NCBI RefSeq assembly: GCF_900129355.1
Contig: NZ_FQVL01000001.1
Location: forward strand, 573,753-637,752
Reading direction: 5' to 3'
From: Seinonella peptonophila
Lineage (GTDB): Bacteria > Bacillota > Bacilli > Thermoactinomycetales > Thermoactinomycetaceae
Length of the DNA stretch: 64,000 bases
In this document: positions 1 through 9,478 of the stretch, in pieces
Layout: every line of letters starts with the position of its first letter
Position numbering within the stretch: the stretch's first letter is position 1
Made by a program: the position numbers and the translations under genes
Notes under the pieces: model-generated
What the model was told of the DNA's origin: nothing
The model's input: the letters and a program-made list of their open reading frames with translations, nothing else
Database searches by the model: none

Positions 1-572
1 CCATGCTCATCAGAGGGAATGGTGATTGTTTCTAGACCTGCTACAGTAGCACTTGCGGGATTTGTACCATGCGCAGAGTCTGGAATAATCACCTTTGTAC
101 GTTTAAAGTCTCCCCTACTTTCATGATAGGCGCGAATCATCATCAAGCCCGTCCATTCACCGTGCGCGCCTGCCGCAGGTTGCAGGGTAACCTGTTCCAT
201 ACCCGTGATTTCAGCTAGGTATTTCTGCAATTCCGCTAGCATTTTTAGAGCCCCTTGTACAGTCTCTTGGGGTTGATAAGGATGAATATGGGCAAAGCCG
301 GATAATCGAGCTACATCCTCATGCAGTTTTGGATTATATTTCATCGTACAAGAACCTAATGGATAAAACCCATTATCAACCCCGTGATTGCGCCTTGAAA
401 GTTCTGTATAATGACGGATCACATCCAGTTCTGAAACCTCTGGTAATTCAGCTTTACCTTCACGCTTTAACTCATCGGGAATTGCATAAGTAGGAACATC
501 TGATTTAGGGAGGCTGTATGCAATCCGATCTTTACGACTCCGTTCAAAGATTAAGGGTGTATTCTTGTTCAT
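1..572 (-). CDS. gcvPB: glycine dehydrogenase (decarboxylating) subunit 2, partial
   Basis: This is the N-terminal 190 residues of the second P-protein subunit, which works with GcvPA to decarboxylate glycine using pyridoxal phosphate and pass the aminomethyl group to the H-protein. The reading frame is open to the left edge, so the remaining part, including the PLP-binding lysine, lies outside the window. The stretches [20 protein letters not shown] and GAHGEWTG are typical of this family. The ATG at 572 follows a GGAGGGAG ribosome binding site and overlaps the gcvPA stop as ATGA, so the two subunits are translationally coupled. It is the third gene of the gcvT-gcvPA-gcvPB operon. Confidence 0.95.
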   Translation of the reverse strand, partial: MNKNTPLIFERSRKDRIAYSLPKSDVPTYAIPDELKREGKAELPEVSELDVIRHYTELSRRNHGVDNGFYPLGSCTMKYNPKLHEDVARLSGFAHIHPYQPQETVQGALKMLAELQKYLAEITGMEQVTLQPAAGAHGEWTGLMMIRAYHESRGDFKRTKVIIPDSAHGTNPASATVAGLETITIPSDEH

Positions 573-1915
573 AGCACTCCCTCCAATGCTACAGCAAACT
601 GATCAATCTCTGCTTTTGTTCGAACCTCTGTTACCGCAACGAGTAATTGATGATTCCGTGTAAGGTCAATTTTTCCTAAATCGAATCCAGCAAAAATTTT
701 CTTGGATAATAAATCCCTACATATAGCCGCAGCCGGTTTCGAAAAATGAATGACAAACTCATGGAAAAATGGGGATTGATTGACCAACGATACGCCTGGA
801 ATCGAAGTAAGACGTTCGGCGGCATAATGTGCCTTATCGTAATTTAGCTTAGCCACCTGTTGCAAGCCTTCTTTACCAAAAGTAGACATATACACAGCAG
901 CCGCTAATGCATTCAGTGCCTGGTTTGAACAAATATTAGATGTCGCTTTATCTCTACGTATATGCTGCTCTCGAGCTTGCAGCGTTAAAACATAACCTCG
1001 ATTCCCATCTTCATCAACTGTTTGGCCTACAATTCTACCAGGTATCTTCCTCATCAATTTTTTCGTTGTGGTAAAAAAGCCACAATGAGGTCCACCATAT
1101 GAAGTCGGAATGCCAAACGGTTGTGCATCTCCAACCACAATGTCTGCTCCCCATGCACCTGGCGGTTCAATGATAGCCAGTGCCATCGGATTCGCTTGGA
1201 CAATGAATAGCCCTTTGTGTTGATGAATCAGCTCAGCTAGATCAGCAAATGTTTCCAAGCTACCATAAAAATTAGGAAATTGAACAATAACCGCTGCTGT
1301 CTGATCATCAATTGACTTACGCAATATCTCCAAATTGGTTACTTCATCAACAAGCGGAATATCGATTAACTGTAATCCAAACCCTTTTGCCTGTGTTTGC
1401 AACACTTCTCTCGATTCTGGATGCAGTGCACCAGATATCAAGATCTTCTTTTGCTTTGTGACAGCTGCTGCAACATTTGCCGCTTCAGCTAATGCAGTTG
1501 CACCATCATACATCGAGGAATTCGCGACTTCCATCCCAGTTAATTCAGCAATCATCGTCTGAAATTCAAAAATAGCTTGCAATTCGCCTTGACTAATCTC
1601 AGGCTGATAAGGAGTATATGCTGTGTAAAATTCGGAACGCGAGATAATATGACCAACAACACTGGGAATATGATGTTGATAAACACCTGCTCCCAAAAAC
1701 GAAGTATAGTCTTCTAATGACTGATTCATATTTGCTAACTGTTTCATATGTTTCATGAGCGAAAATTCAGCAAGTGGCTCAGGTAATTGATAACTTCTTT
1801 TCAAACGGATTTGCGAAGGTATATCAGAAAACAGTTCCTCGATCGAGCGAACGCCAATTTTTTCTAACATTTCTTGTCTGTCTTGGTCAGTGGTAGGTAA
1901 GTAGCGATATTTCAT
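569..1915 (-). CDS. gcvPA: glycine dehydrogenase (decarboxylating) subunit 1
   Basis: 448 residues, the normal length for the alpha subunit of the split P-protein found in Firmicutes. With GcvPB it catalyses the PLP-dependent decarboxylation of glycine in the glycine cleavage system. The sequence starts [17 protein letters not shown] and contains the family stretches [25 protein letters not shown] and [10 protein letters not shown]. Its ATG overlaps the gcvT stop by four bases (ATGA), and its own stop overlaps the gcvPB start the same way, so all three genes form one tightly coupled operon under the upstream glycine riboswitch. Nothing looks truncated or unusual. Confidence 0.96.
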   Translation of the reverse strand: MKYRYLPTTDQDRQEMLEKIGVRSIEELFSDIPSQIRLKRSYQLPEPLAEFSLMKHMKQLANMNQSLEDYTSFLGAGVYQHHIPSVVGHIISRSEFYTAYTPYQPEISQGELQAIFEFQTMIAELTGMEVANSSMYDGATALAEAANVAAAVTKQKKILISGALHPESREVLQTQAKGFGLQLIDIPLVDEVTNLEILRKSIDDQTAAVIVQFPNFYGSLETFADLAELIHQHKGLFIVQANPMALAIIEPPGAWGADIVVGDAQPFGIPTSYGGPHCGFFTTTKKLMRKIPGRIVGQTVDEDGNRGYVLTLQAREQHIRRDKATSNICSNQALNALAAAVYMSTFGKEGLQQVAKLNYDKAHYAAERLTSIPGVSLVNQSPFFHEFVIHFSKPAAAICRDLLSKKIFAGFDLGKIDLTRNHQLLVAVTEVRTKAEIDQFAVALEGVL

Positions 1916-3021
1916 TTGACAACCTCCCCGTTTTTCTGGTTGCGTTTATAGAACGGACGTGGCACAACAATCGCTTCTATTCGATTCCTCCGAATCTCAA
2001 TTTCTATTCTCTGCTTGATCTGTGCATATTCTTGATCTATTAAGGCAAAGCCAATCCGTTTTTGTGTGGTAGGTGATTGTGTTCCACTTGTCACAAAGCC
2101 TATTTCCTGTTCATTACAGTAAACAGGATATCCAGTCCTAGGAATGCCACGACCGATCATTTCGATTCCTACTAAGCGGCGAGCAGGGCCAGCTTGCTTT
2201 TGTTTGACCAAAGCATCTTTTCCAATAAATGCATTCTTCTCTGTCTTGACCGCAAAAGAAAGTCCTGCTTCAATTGGTGTAATTGTATTTGACAATTCAT
2301 TACCATAAAGCGGTAAACCTGCCTCTAAGCGAAGTGTATCTCTTGCACCTAATCCACAAGGAACAAGCCCCTGTTCCCGTCCAATTTGTAAGAGCTTTTT
2401 CCATAAATGAATACCTTGATCAGCTGGGCAATATAATTCAAACCCATCTTCCCCGGTGTAACCTGTTCGAGACAAGATTACTTTTATATTAAAAAGCGGG
2501 ACATCGCAAACAAAATGAAATGGTTTTATATCATTCACATCTAATTTTAAATGAGGCTGTAAAATTGAAGCTGCATATGGTCCTTGTAAGGCAAGCATTG
2601 CGATTTCTTCAGATTTATTTACTAGTTTCACGTCACCTGATTGATGGGTCTGAAGCCAAGCAAAGTCTTTTTCAATATTTGCTGCATTCACAACCAGTAA
2701 AAATCGCTGCTTTTCAACACGATAAATCAAAAGATCATCAATCGTGGTACCTTTTTCTGTACAAAGCAAACTATATTGAGCTTGCCCAACTCTGCACTGT
2801 GAGAGATCGTTTGATGTTAATTGCTGTAGAAATAGTAAAGCATCCGAACCACTTACCTCTATTTCACCCATATGTGATACATCGAATAAACCTGCACGCG
2901 TGCGTACTGCTTCATGTTCTGCTTTAATACTAGAGAAACGAACAGGCATCATCCAACCACCAAAACATATTAGTCGGCTTTCTTGCTCATATGCCGGAAA
3001 AATTGGTGTTCTCTTTTTCAT
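1912..3021 (-). CDS. gcvT: aminomethyltransferase, glycine cleavage T-protein
   Basis: 369 residues, full length. The T-protein takes the aminomethyl group from the lipoylated H-protein and makes 5,10-methylenetetrahydrofolate plus ammonia. Family signatures are visible: [19 protein letters not shown] near the N-terminus, [18 protein letters not shown]-like stretches, [14 protein letters not shown] and [13 protein letters not shown]. The start is ATG at 3021 with the binding site GGAGG nine bases upstream. It is the first gene of the operon and lies directly behind a tandem glycine riboswitch with a terminator, so expression is expected to rise with glycine. Confidence 0.96.
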   Translation of the reverse strand: MKKRTPIFPAYEQESRLICFGGWMMPVRFSSIKAEHEAVRTRAGLFDVSHMGEIEVSGSDALLFLQQLTSNDLSQCRVGQAQYSLLCTEKGTTIDDLLIYRVEKQRFLLVVNAANIEKDFAWLQTHQSGDVKLVNKSEEIAMLALQGPYAASILQPHLKLDVNDIKPFHFVCDVPLFNIKVILSRTGYTGEDGFELYCPADQGIHLWKKLLQIGREQGLVPCGLGARDTLRLEAGLPLYGNELSNTITPIEAGLSFAVKTEKNAFIGKDALVKQKQAGPARRLVGIEMIGRGIPRTGYPVYCNEQEIGFVTSGTQSPTTQKRIGFALIDQEYAQIKQRIEIEIRRNRIEAIVVPRPFYKRNQKNGEVVK

Positions 3022-3041
3022 TGCACACCTCCACTTTTGAT

Positions 3042-3087
3042 AAAAAAAGACAGAGAACCTCCGTGATTAAACATGGAAGTCTCTGTC
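3042..3087 (-). terminator. terminator of the glycine riboswitch expression platform
   Basis: On the minus strand GACAGAGACTTCC pairs with GGAGGTTCTCTGTC and is followed by seven T residues, 21 bases before the gcvT start codon. It sits immediately after the second glycine aptamer, the expected place for the on/off hairpin. Confidence 0.85.
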
Positions 3088-3255
3088 CTGATACCTGAGA
3101 GATAGTCCTTCTTTCATGGATTGCCCCGTTGGTGGTAGACACGATGCAATCGTATCTACACTCTCCAGAGTGGCGTCCAGCGGACCTCCTTTTGCCTGAG
3201 AGTTTCACCATTCTGAATGGTTTGCTCCTTCGGCGCCACAAGTTGTGGTCTCTCC
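3088..3255 (-). promoter_or_regulatory. tandem glycine riboswitch (two aptamers)
   Basis: Two consecutive copies of the glycine aptamer pattern are readable on the minus strand. The first (about 3255-3188) begins GGAGAGACC, has GCCGAAGGAGCAAA, and ends CTCTCAGGCAAAAGGA. The second (about 3166-3088) begins GGAGAGTGTAGA and ends ACTATCTCTCAGGTATCAGG. It precedes gcvT, the classical target. In known examples glycine binding prevents the downstream terminator from forming and turns the operon on. Confidence 0.93.
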
Positions 3256-3369
3256 TTCCGCCTTCAATCGCCGTACAATATTTGATTTCCACTTCCTATT
3301 TTGCCATAAAAAACGAACAATATCGAGTTTTATTTTTTAAAAGTACGCTTTTAAGCTTGAAGTGGTATC

Positions 3370-3398
3370 TTGAAGACATCTGTGTAGTCTGATATAAA
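3370..3398 (+). promoter_or_regulatory. predicted sigma-A promoter for yqhH operon
   Basis: TTGAAG at 3370-3375 and TATAAA at 3393-3398 are separated by exactly 17 bases, giving a good vegetative promoter about 125 bases before the yqhH start. It points away from the gcv operon. Confidence 0.6.
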
Positions 3399-3522
3399 AT
3401 CGAAGCGCGAAATATTGATGTAGCTATTACCTTTGCTCACAAGTTCTTCGACTTCTATCTGTATATGCTTTCTCTCAATGAAACATACTAAAACTCGTAT
3501 GTAATAGGAAAGGATGTTACCA

Positions 3523-5235
3523 ATGAATCAAATATCGATCCGTTTTGATCGTACTTGGCTTACATCATTTAAACATACGATAGAAACTGGTGAGCATTGG
3601 TCAAATTGGGAGCGTTTCCAATTAGCTTTTGAAGCTGCTGAACAACAAATTATTCCGCAATTTGATACCTTACAGTGCCTCAAACATCTACAGACATTTC
3701 AACCTCTTCCACATCAGATTGAGGTAACTCGTCAAGTGATCTCAGAAATGCATGGACGGGCGATTCTAGCTGATGAGGTAGGACTGGGCAAAACGATTGA
3801 AGCAGGCTTGATCTTAAAAGAATATTTGATTCGTGGATTGGTTCATAAAGTTCTGATCCTCGTACCTGCCTCACTTGTCCTTCAATGGACACGGGAATTG
3901 AATCAAAAGTTTCAAATCCCTGCTATGGCTCAGAAAAAAGCGTGGATGTGGGATTCATATGATATCCTGGTCGCATCGATGGATACAGCAAAAAGAGAAC
4001 CACATCGCTCAGAAATTTTGAAACATCAGTACGATCTTTTGATTGTAGATGAGGCACATAAGCTTAAAAATAAACGAACGAAAAACTGGCAATTTATTAA
4101 CCAACTTGATAAAAAATATTGTCTCCTACTTACAGCAACACCTGTACAAAATGAGATGGAAGAATTATATAACTTAGTTACATTACTCAAACCTGGACAA
4201 CTAGGTAAACAGCGCGAGTTTCAAAATGAATTTGTGGCAGCAAAGCGAAAGGCAAAAAATGAAGCTCAACTCCGTCAAGAAATTCAACGTGTCTTAATTC
4301 GAAATCGACGACAGGATCATGATCTACCACTTACCAAACGAATGGTTCATACGATTCCAATTGAGCTATCACCAGCAGAACGTGAACTTTATGACGGCGT
4401 CACACAATTTGTTCAGAATCAATGCAGGCAAGGCGGAACTGATCCGCGAAGCATGCTATCGCTTCTTGTGCTACAAAAAGAAGTGTGTAGTAGCAGAGAT
4501 GCTGTATTTCACACGCTCTTTAAACTGTTTCAAAAAGATGGCAATCCATTATCCCCAGAAGTAGCTTCATTGATCGAAAAACTTCGTGCTGTTCAGTATT
4601 CTTCAAAAGTAAATCAAGCTGTTCAGCTAATCAAAGAAATTCCAGAAAAATTGATTCTTTTTACCGAGTATCGAGCAACACAGGAAATGATTATCCGTCA
4701 ACTTGAACAAGAAGGCATTTACGCTATTCCCTATCGCGGAGGATTTAGTCGAAATAAAAAAGATTGGATGATGGAGCTTTTCGCAAAACGAGCGCAGGTT
4801 ATGGTTGCCACGGAAGCGGGAGGAGAAGGAATTAATCTACAATTTTGTCACCATATGATTAACTTTGACATGCCTTGGAACCCGATGCGAGTCGAACAAA
4901 GAATTGGTCGTATTCATCGACTTGGTCAAGAAAATGATGTTTTCATTTACAACTTCGCCACAATCGGCACAATTGAAGAGCATATTATTTGGCTTCTACA
5001 TGAAAAGATCAATTTGTTTGAATCAGTGATTGGTGAATTAGAAACCATCTTAGAGAAAATGGATGGAGATGATTCATTAGAAAAGCGATTGCTCCACCTA
5101 ATTGCATGTAAAAAAGATGATCTTGCTATTCGAGAGGAATTAAACCATTGGGGAGAACGGTTTCGTTTGTTAAAAGAGGAGGTATTAGCCGATGAGCAAC
5201 AAAGTAGTAACAGAAGTTGCGCGCAACTTCATTGA
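3523..5235 (+). CDS. yqhH: SNF2-family DEAD/DEAH-box helicase, YqhH-like
   Basis: 570 residues. It has the two RecA-like lobes of SNF2/RapA-type ATPases: Walker A DEVGLGKTIEAGLI (about residues 89-102), Walker B VDEAHKLKN, motif III LLTATPVQNEMEEL in lobe 1, and MVATEAGGEGINLQ and RVEQRIGRIHRLGQ in lobe 2. It is predicted to be a cytoplasmic DNA- or RNA-dependent ATPase, and its exact substrate is unknown. An upstream in-frame ATG at 3514 sits directly on the ribosome binding site GGAAAGG, so the ATG at 3523 is preferred. In B. subtilis the yqhH and yqhG genes also flank the gcv operon. Its 3' end overlaps yqhG by 44 bases. Confidence 0.9.
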   Translation: MNQISIRFDRTWLTSFKHTIETGEHWSNWERFQLAFEAAEQQIIPQFDTLQCLKHLQTFQPLPHQIEVTRQVISEMHGRAILADEVGLGKTIEAGLILKEYLIRGLVHKVLILVPASLVLQWTRELNQKFQIPAMAQKKAWMWDSYDILVASMDTAKREPHRSEILKHQYDLLIVDEAHKLKNKRTKNWQFINQLDKKYCLLLTATPVQNEMEELYNLVTLLKPGQLGKQREFQNEFVAAKRKAKNEAQLRQEIQRVLIRNRRQDHDLPLTKRMVHTIPIELSPAERELYDGVTQFVQNQCRQGGTDPRSMLSLLVLQKEVCSSRDAVFHTLFKLFQKDGNPLSPEVASLIEKLRAVQYSSKVNQAVQLIKEIPEKLILFTEYRATQEMIIRQLEQEGIYAIPYRGGFSRNKKDWMMELFAKRAQVMVATEAGGEGINLQFCHHMINFDMPWNPMRVEQRIGRIHRLGQENDVFIYNFATIGTIEEHIIWLLHEKINLFESVIGELETILEKMDGDDSLEKRLLHLIACKKDDLAIREELNHWGERFRLLKEEVLADEQQSSNRSCAQLH

Positions 5236-6016
5236 ACGTTATTTATACGCATATGATTGTCAAATCATTGAATCGACCCCCTCCTATCTGCACACACAAC
5301 TTTCCATTCCAGCAGATCGCGATCTATGCAATCGACCCTATTACTGGATGTATGTAGAACAATTAAATCTACCTCCTCAGCCGATTCAACTATGCCTTAC
5401 CTTCGATCCTGAACATCCTCCTACAGATCGTCCCAGTGAATGGATTTTTCCAGGTTCACAGCGATACCAACATTTTCTACAATCTGCTAAAAGACACGGT
5501 CGCTTTACTTCACTTTTCCAAAACGCTGATGAAAATTATCGACGACAAGGATCATACCCCTATCAAACTTGGCTGGGGATCAATTTTCTGGTCTCTTATA
5601 TTTGTGAACAGAAACGAGATCAAATCTGGGAGCTGGGCATTAATCTACAATCAGGGGAGATTGTTGAATCTTTCTATCAACAGATTAAATCTCTATCATG
5701 GCAAACACAATTACCGCCTAACCGCTTCACTCAACCCTTAAAACTTAAATACATAGAAGCTTTGGGAGAGTTGGAGTGTTATTTGGAAGAGAAGATCAGC
5801 TTGGAAGATCACGATTGGGCAAAACAAGCGTTAACTCGACTTTCAGAAGAACAAGAACAATTACAGGATTACTATCCCGAATCACAATCAAATGAAGAGG
5901 TATTATTGGAGAAAAAACAACGTAATCTCCAATTAGTTCGACAATATCATCCACGAATTGAAGTTGAAGTGATCAATGGCGGTTTTTTTCATCTTGACAT
6001 GCTAAAATACAAATAA
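5192..6016 (+). CDS. yqhG: YqhG family protein
   Basis: 274 residues. It matches the conserved Firmicutes YqhG family, which is found next to yqhH and gcvT and has no established function. The protein has no signal peptide or membrane segment. It starts MSNKVVTEVARNFIERYL, has a conserved central part with YYWMYVEQLNL, and a C-terminal charged helix (about residues 190-245) that could form a coiled coil, ending in IEVEVINGGFFHLDM. The start lies inside the end of yqhH with a GAGGAGG site nine bases upstream, so the two are translationally linked. A joint role with the helicase is inference from the coupling. Confidence 0.82.
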   Translation: MSNKVVTEVARNFIERYLYAYDCQIIESTPSYLHTQLSIPADRDLCNRPYYWMYVEQLNLPPQPIQLCLTFDPEHPPTDRPSEWIFPGSQRYQHFLQSAKRHGRFTSLFQNADENYRRQGSYPYQTWLGINFLVSYICEQKRDQIWELGINLQSGEIVESFYQQIKSLSWQTQLPPNRFTQPLKLKYIEALGELECYLEEKISLEDHDWAKQALTRLSEEQEQLQDYYPESQSNEEVLLEKKQRNLQLVRQYHPRIEVEVINGGFFHLDMLKYK

Positions 6017-6042
6017 TTCATGTCAGCAAAGAGGTGTGCATC

Positions 6043-6813
6043 ATGGAAACAGAACCGCTCTTTCAAGTGGTACAATCCATCGTTCATTCTAATTGTCGCT
6101 TTGAAATTTTACAATATCGAGAGATTGCCCATCACGACTCATGGAATACACAGCAATTAGGAAATCGACTTCAGCAAGTTCGGGTCATTTTACAAGAAGG
6201 AAAAATCACTTCAACAGAGGATTTATTTTATTACTCTAAAGGGAAAATTGAGTTAAATTTAGAAAAACGTTCTACAGAACAAGTAAAAAAAATCAAACGC
6301 CGCTTTCTACCCAATCATGCAACACTTCAACCTACATATGAAGGTACAGGAGAAATCTATTTCCGACCAGAATGGGAACATTATCTCATTTTTCAACTTG
6401 ATAAAAATGAGATCTTAGTCGATCAACATATGTTTATTTGTGGTGAATCGTCTCTTCAACTCTCTTATGCTGATCCTAAAAACATTAATCAAGCAGTCAA
6501 CCGCAACCGTGAAAAATTACAACAACTCAAGTTAAAAGGTTCAGGTGTCTGTGTATTGCGCAGCCCTGTACCAGTTGATGAAATTGTTCAAATCGATCTT
6601 CAAGATGAAACATTCCGCACAGAGGAAGATATCGTGATTTATCGGCAACCAAGCGTTGAATTTACCATAGAAGGAACTGATAGCAGTAAGATGTTTTCCA
6701 ATATTCGCGCTGCTGATTCATTCCTGCGCGCTTATCGGGGAACAGGTACAATCTGGATCACACCCACACGCTTTCTTCATCAAGAAGATGATGAGGAAGA
6801 AGAGGAGGAATAA
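6043..6813 (+). CDS. AIM24 family protein
   Basis: 256 residues. The body resembles the AIM24 family (all-beta proteins named after a mitochondrial yeast protein, molecular role unclear in bacteria): LNLEKRSTEQVKKIKRRFLP, GTGEIYFRPEWEHYLIFQL and RAYRGTGTIWITPTRF near the C-terminus. It ends in a run of acidic residues (DDEEEEEE). An in-frame GTG at 6034 lies within the GAGGTG binding site, so the ATG at 6043 is taken as start. It follows yqhG by 26 bases and is probably part of the yqhH-yqhG transcript. No signal peptide or transmembrane segment is evident. Confidence 0.75.
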   Translation: METEPLFQVVQSIVHSNCRFEILQYREIAHHDSWNTQQLGNRLQQVRVILQEGKITSTEDLFYYSKGKIELNLEKRSTEQVKKIKRRFLPNHATLQPTYEGTGEIYFRPEWEHYLIFQLDKNEILVDQHMFICGESSLQLSYADPKNINQAVNRNREKLQQLKLKGSGVCVLRSPVPVDEIVQIDLQDETFRTEEDIVIYRQPSVEFTIEGTDSSKMFSNIRAADSFLRAYRGTGTIWITPTRFLHQEDDEEEEEE

Positions 6814-6854
6814 GTCCTCAATCAGCTTTTGACATATGTTTTTTAGCAAAAGGA

Positions 6855-7160
6855 AACCCCCATATAGGGGGGTTCAGCTTGTATACAAAGTCTCGTGATT
6901 GGCTCGTGATCGTGGTTCGCGGCGACGCTCCGATCCGGGCTTACGTGGATGCGGGGACTGTCGCGTTCTGGCAGCTTTCGCGGTCGGGCAAAACTCGCCT
7001 CCTCCGGCATACGCCTGCGGAGACTCGAACAGTTTGCCCGCAAGGAAAATGCCGATTCAGCTGCCATTCCGCTAAGTTACACCCGAAATGGAGCTTTGCC
7101 GTTCACCTCTCCACTCGCTCATTCGGTTTTTCTTCAGTCTGAACCCTCATATAGAGGGTT
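6855..7160. repeat. structured intergenic repeat element, copy A (hairpin ends)
   Basis: A 306-base, GC-rich gene-free block bounded on each side by a small hairpin: AACCCCC-ATATA-GGGGGGTT at 6855-6874 and AACCCTC-ATATA-GAGGGTT at 7142-7160. The two ends are also inverted copies of each other (hairpin then GGTTCAG). The core contains nested complementary stretches: TGGCAGCT 6969-6976 with 7059-7066; CGGGCAAAACT 6985-6995 with AGTTTGCCCG 7031-7040; CTCCG 7002-7006 with 7018-7022; GCGAC 6922-6926 with 6960-6964. A second element of the same plan lies at 58405-58730 and shares the motif TCAGCTTGTANACAAAGT. No protein-like reading frame with a ribosome binding site was found inside it. Confidence 0.6.
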
Positions 7161-7207
7161 ATATCTCATTGATTTAGGCGAAATATATGTGGCTTTTCCA
7201 ATCACAA

Positions 7208-7555
7208 TTAGCGTGTTCTTCCACGTTCATGCTCTTTATCTTTCATTAATGCTCGCTCAATTAATTTATCTGACAACACCATTCCAATTTTTGGACCATC
7301 AGGATTTTTAGCATCTTCTGGAACTCTCATGTCAATAGGTTGTTCTTTACCTGGTTGACTCAATTGTTTTGTTAGATCAGTAAAACTAAGGTCAGGACCG
7401 GATTTTGCTTTTTCTGTTGCCAAAGCTTTTTGAAGAGTCATGTGTGGAGAATTATTCGCATTGATCAAGTCTTGTTTAGTCGGTTGACTACTAGGCATTA
7501 CCCCTACAGTTAAAGTAGGTTTTTTTGTTTCTTTCTCTTTTGTTGCTGTTGACAT
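7208..7555 (-). CDS. small hydrophilic protein of unknown function
   Basis: 115 residues, not recognised. It is rich in Lys, Glu, Asp, Pro and Thr, with no signal peptide, no membrane segment and no cysteine. The N-terminal 15 residues are Lys/Thr rich (TKEKETKKPTL), the middle is polar with SSQPTKQDLINANN, and the C-terminus is charged (ALMKDKEHERGRTR). Two adjacent ATG codons are possible starts. The second, at 7555, is seven bases from GGAGG and is preferred. It stands alone between repeat element A and the cystine transporter. Composition suggests a soluble, possibly disordered protein. A role in spores or stress is possible but unsupported. Confidence 0.6.
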   Translation of the reverse strand: MSTATKEKETKKPTLTVGVMPSSQPTKQDLINANNSPHMTLQKALATEKAKSGPDLSFTDLTKQLSQPGKEQPIDMRVPEDAKNPDGPKIGMVLSDKLIERALMKDKEHERGRTR

Positions 7556-7558
7556 CAT

Positions 7559-7884
7559 GATCCCTCCCTACTCCCTGTATATGCCTATTTTAATCCCTAT
7601 CTTTATAAAAGTCTATTATTTCATTGAGCTTAAAAAGTTAAAACTTTACTCTCTCCAGATCCAAACTCTATCATAAATAGTCACTCAATAATGAACTTTT
7701 ATACTCCTCTATCTTTCATTGATCATATTTATAAAGCGCCAAGTTGAACCCGCCATCCTTTGGATTGGTGGGTAAATTTATGCTATATTATGTATTTCAT
7801 CATACAGATTGAACATGAAAAGGATAAGAGAAAATGACTCGTATCCTTCTGAATGTGTCTATACATTACGGATTACATTTATGG
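7559..7884. other. gene-free stretch of 326 bases
   Basis: AT-rich intergenic DNA with no convincing reading frame. It holds an imperfect inverted repeat at about 7749-7774 (ACCCGCCATCC facing GGATTGGTGGGT) and the weak terminator-like hairpin listed at 7818-7848. Confidence 0.5.
7818..7848 (-). terminator. weak terminator candidate after tcyC
   Basis: On the minus strand AAGGATA and TATCCTT pair around a 15-base loop, followed by a short T run (TTTTC). It lies 37 bases after the tcyC stop. The stem is AT-rich and the T run short. Confidence 0.35.
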
Positions 7885-8628
7885 TTAACGATACAAAAAC
7901 TTCTGTAAAAAAACTTTCGTTCGTTCTTCCTTAGGCTGAGTAAAAAGCTGATTAGGATGATCTGTTTCAATAATTTGCCCCTGATCGATAAAAATCACGC
8001 GATCTGCCACATCCCTGGCAAAATTCATCTCATGTGTAACGATGAGCATTGTCTGTTTTTCCTCAGCTAGCTCTTTAATCGTTACTAAAACTTCTTCTAC
8101 TAGCTCTGGATCAAGAGCAGAAGTCGGTTCATCCAACAGGAGTACGAGTGGTTCCATTGCCAACGCCCGGGCGATGGCTACACGTTGTTGCTGACCGCCT
8201 GATAATTGGGCTGGATATGCACCTGCTTTTTCAGCAAGGCCTACTTTTTGTAATAGTCGCTGTCCGAGCTTCACAGCTTTTTGTTGATCCATTCGACGAA
8301 CGATAAGCGGCCCCTCAATTACATTTTCAAGCACCGTTTTATGTGGAAAGAGATGAAAATTTTGAAAGACCATCGCTGTGTGCCCTCTTAACCGCCGATA
8401 CTCCGATTCACTTACTTTTCCCTGCCCAAAAGATAGATGTACCTGATTGATATCAATACTACCTTGTGTTGGCAATTCTAATAAATTCAGACAGCGGAGC
8501 AATGTAGACTTACCAGAACCGCTTGGCCCAATAATACAGAGCACTTCACCTTGTTTTACCTGTAAATCAATTCCATGTAATACGACTTGATCACCAAATC
8601 GTTTCTCCAATCCATTGATCTCAATCAT
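7885..8628 (-). CDS. tcyC: cystine-type amino acid ABC transporter, ATP-binding protein
   Basis: 247 residues, full length for the polar amino acid uptake ATPases. Walker [14 protein letters not shown]-loop [12 protein letters not shown], signature [16 protein letters not shown], Walker [13 protein letters not shown] and H-loop VTHEM are all intact. It energises import through TcyB. A longer frame exists to 8655, but the ATG at 8628 begins [12 protein letters not shown] and is preceded by GAAGGTG, so it is the better start. It is the last gene of the tcyA-tcyB-tcyC unit. The cystine assignment rests on the binding protein, and other polar amino acids are possible. Confidence 0.88.
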   Translation of the reverse strand: MIEINGLEKRFGDQVVLHGIDLQVKQGEVLCIIGPSGSGKSTLLRCLNLLELPTQGSIDINQVHLSFGQGKVSESEYRRLRGHTAMVFQNFHLFPHKTVLENVIEGPLIVRRMDQQKAVKLGQRLLQKVGLAEKAGAYPAQLSGGQQQRVAIARALAMEPLVLLLDEPTSALDPELVEEVLVTIKELAEEKQTMLIVTHEMNFARDVADRVIFIDQGQIIETDHPNQLFTQPKEERTKVFLQKFLYR

Positions 8629-8723
8629 CAAAACACCTTCTCCTAATCCAATCATTTATGACAAAAGGATCTAATGAAAACTTAGATTAATAAAAGAATC
8701 TCCGGGATATCTATTCATTGCAC

Positions 8724-9419
8724 TTAAAGGAAACGATTAAAATGCTTTTCAAGTCGGTTTTGAGCCATTGAAAGGAGCGTACAAATAATCCAATAGAAAA
8801 ACGCGACAAGGATATACATCGTCATATAATCAAGCTCACGACCACCTACAATCTTTGCTTGATACAACATTTCTGGGACCGTTATTACCGATAGAAGAGA
8901 AGTATCCTTTACTAAAGCAAGAAAAGTATTCGAAAGTGGAGGCAAAGCAACTCGCGTAGCTTGGGGAATGATAATTCGACGCATCGTTTGTCCATAAGTC
9001 ATATTAATGGATTGGGCTGCCTCCCACTGTCCTTTTGGCACAGAAAGTAAAGCGCCTCTTATTGTCTCCGCTGCATAACCACCAACATTGAGTGAGAGTC
9101 CAATTAATGCTGCTGCAATGGGTGTTAATTTAATATTGATTACTTGTAATCCAAAGTAAAGGATGACAAGTTGCACAAGCAAAGGTGTACCTCGAATAAT
9201 CGAAATATAGATTTGAGCTGGGAAATACAGCCATACTCGATTAGACATTCTTGCGATTGCAGTAAAGAAAGCGAGCAACAAACCAATGATCATTGCAACG
9301 ATACTGATCCAGACTGTATTCCATAATCCTTGTAACACAAAAGGAGTTGACTGGATCGCTAAGTCCCAGTCAAACAATTTTTGCCACTCAATATATTGAA
9401 ATTGATCGAGAAAATCCAT
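8724..9419 (-). CDS. tcyB: cystine-type amino acid ABC transporter, permease
   Basis: 231 residues with about five hydrophobic segments, typical of the HisM/GlnP permease family. The family signatures TPFVLQGLWNTVWIS, IRGTPLLVQL and the EAA loop GALLSVPKGQWEAAQSINMT are readable. It forms the membrane channel of the importer, probably as a homodimer since only one permease gene is present. A GGGG-containing binding site precedes the ATG. It lies between the binding protein and ATPase genes on the same strand with short gaps (59 and 95 bases), so one operon is likely. Confidence 0.88.
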   Translation of the reverse strand: MDFLDQFQYIEWQKLFDWDLAIQSTPFVLQGLWNTVWISIVAMIIGLLLAFFTAIARMSNRVWLYFPAQIYISIIRGTPLLVQLVILYFGLQVINIKLTPIAAALIGLSLNVGGYAAETIRGALLSVPKGQWEAAQSINMTYGQTMRRIIIPQATRVALPPLSNTFLALVKDTSLLSVITVPEMLYQAKIVGGRELDYMTMYILVAFFYWIICTLLSMAQNRLEKHFNRFL

Positions 9420-9478
9420 AATTTGTTTCCCCTTAAATCCAGCTACAGTAATGTTACGAAATGAATCATTTCATTCGT

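Noticed and set aside
2520-2927. 135-codon plus-strand frame inside gcvT
   Set aside because: Antisense shadow of a conserved gene with no binding site.
6879-7311. Plus-strand reading frames through repeat element A
   Set aside because: No ribosome binding site, no protein-like composition, and they follow the inverted-repeat structure. GC-rich non-coding DNA gives long chance frames.
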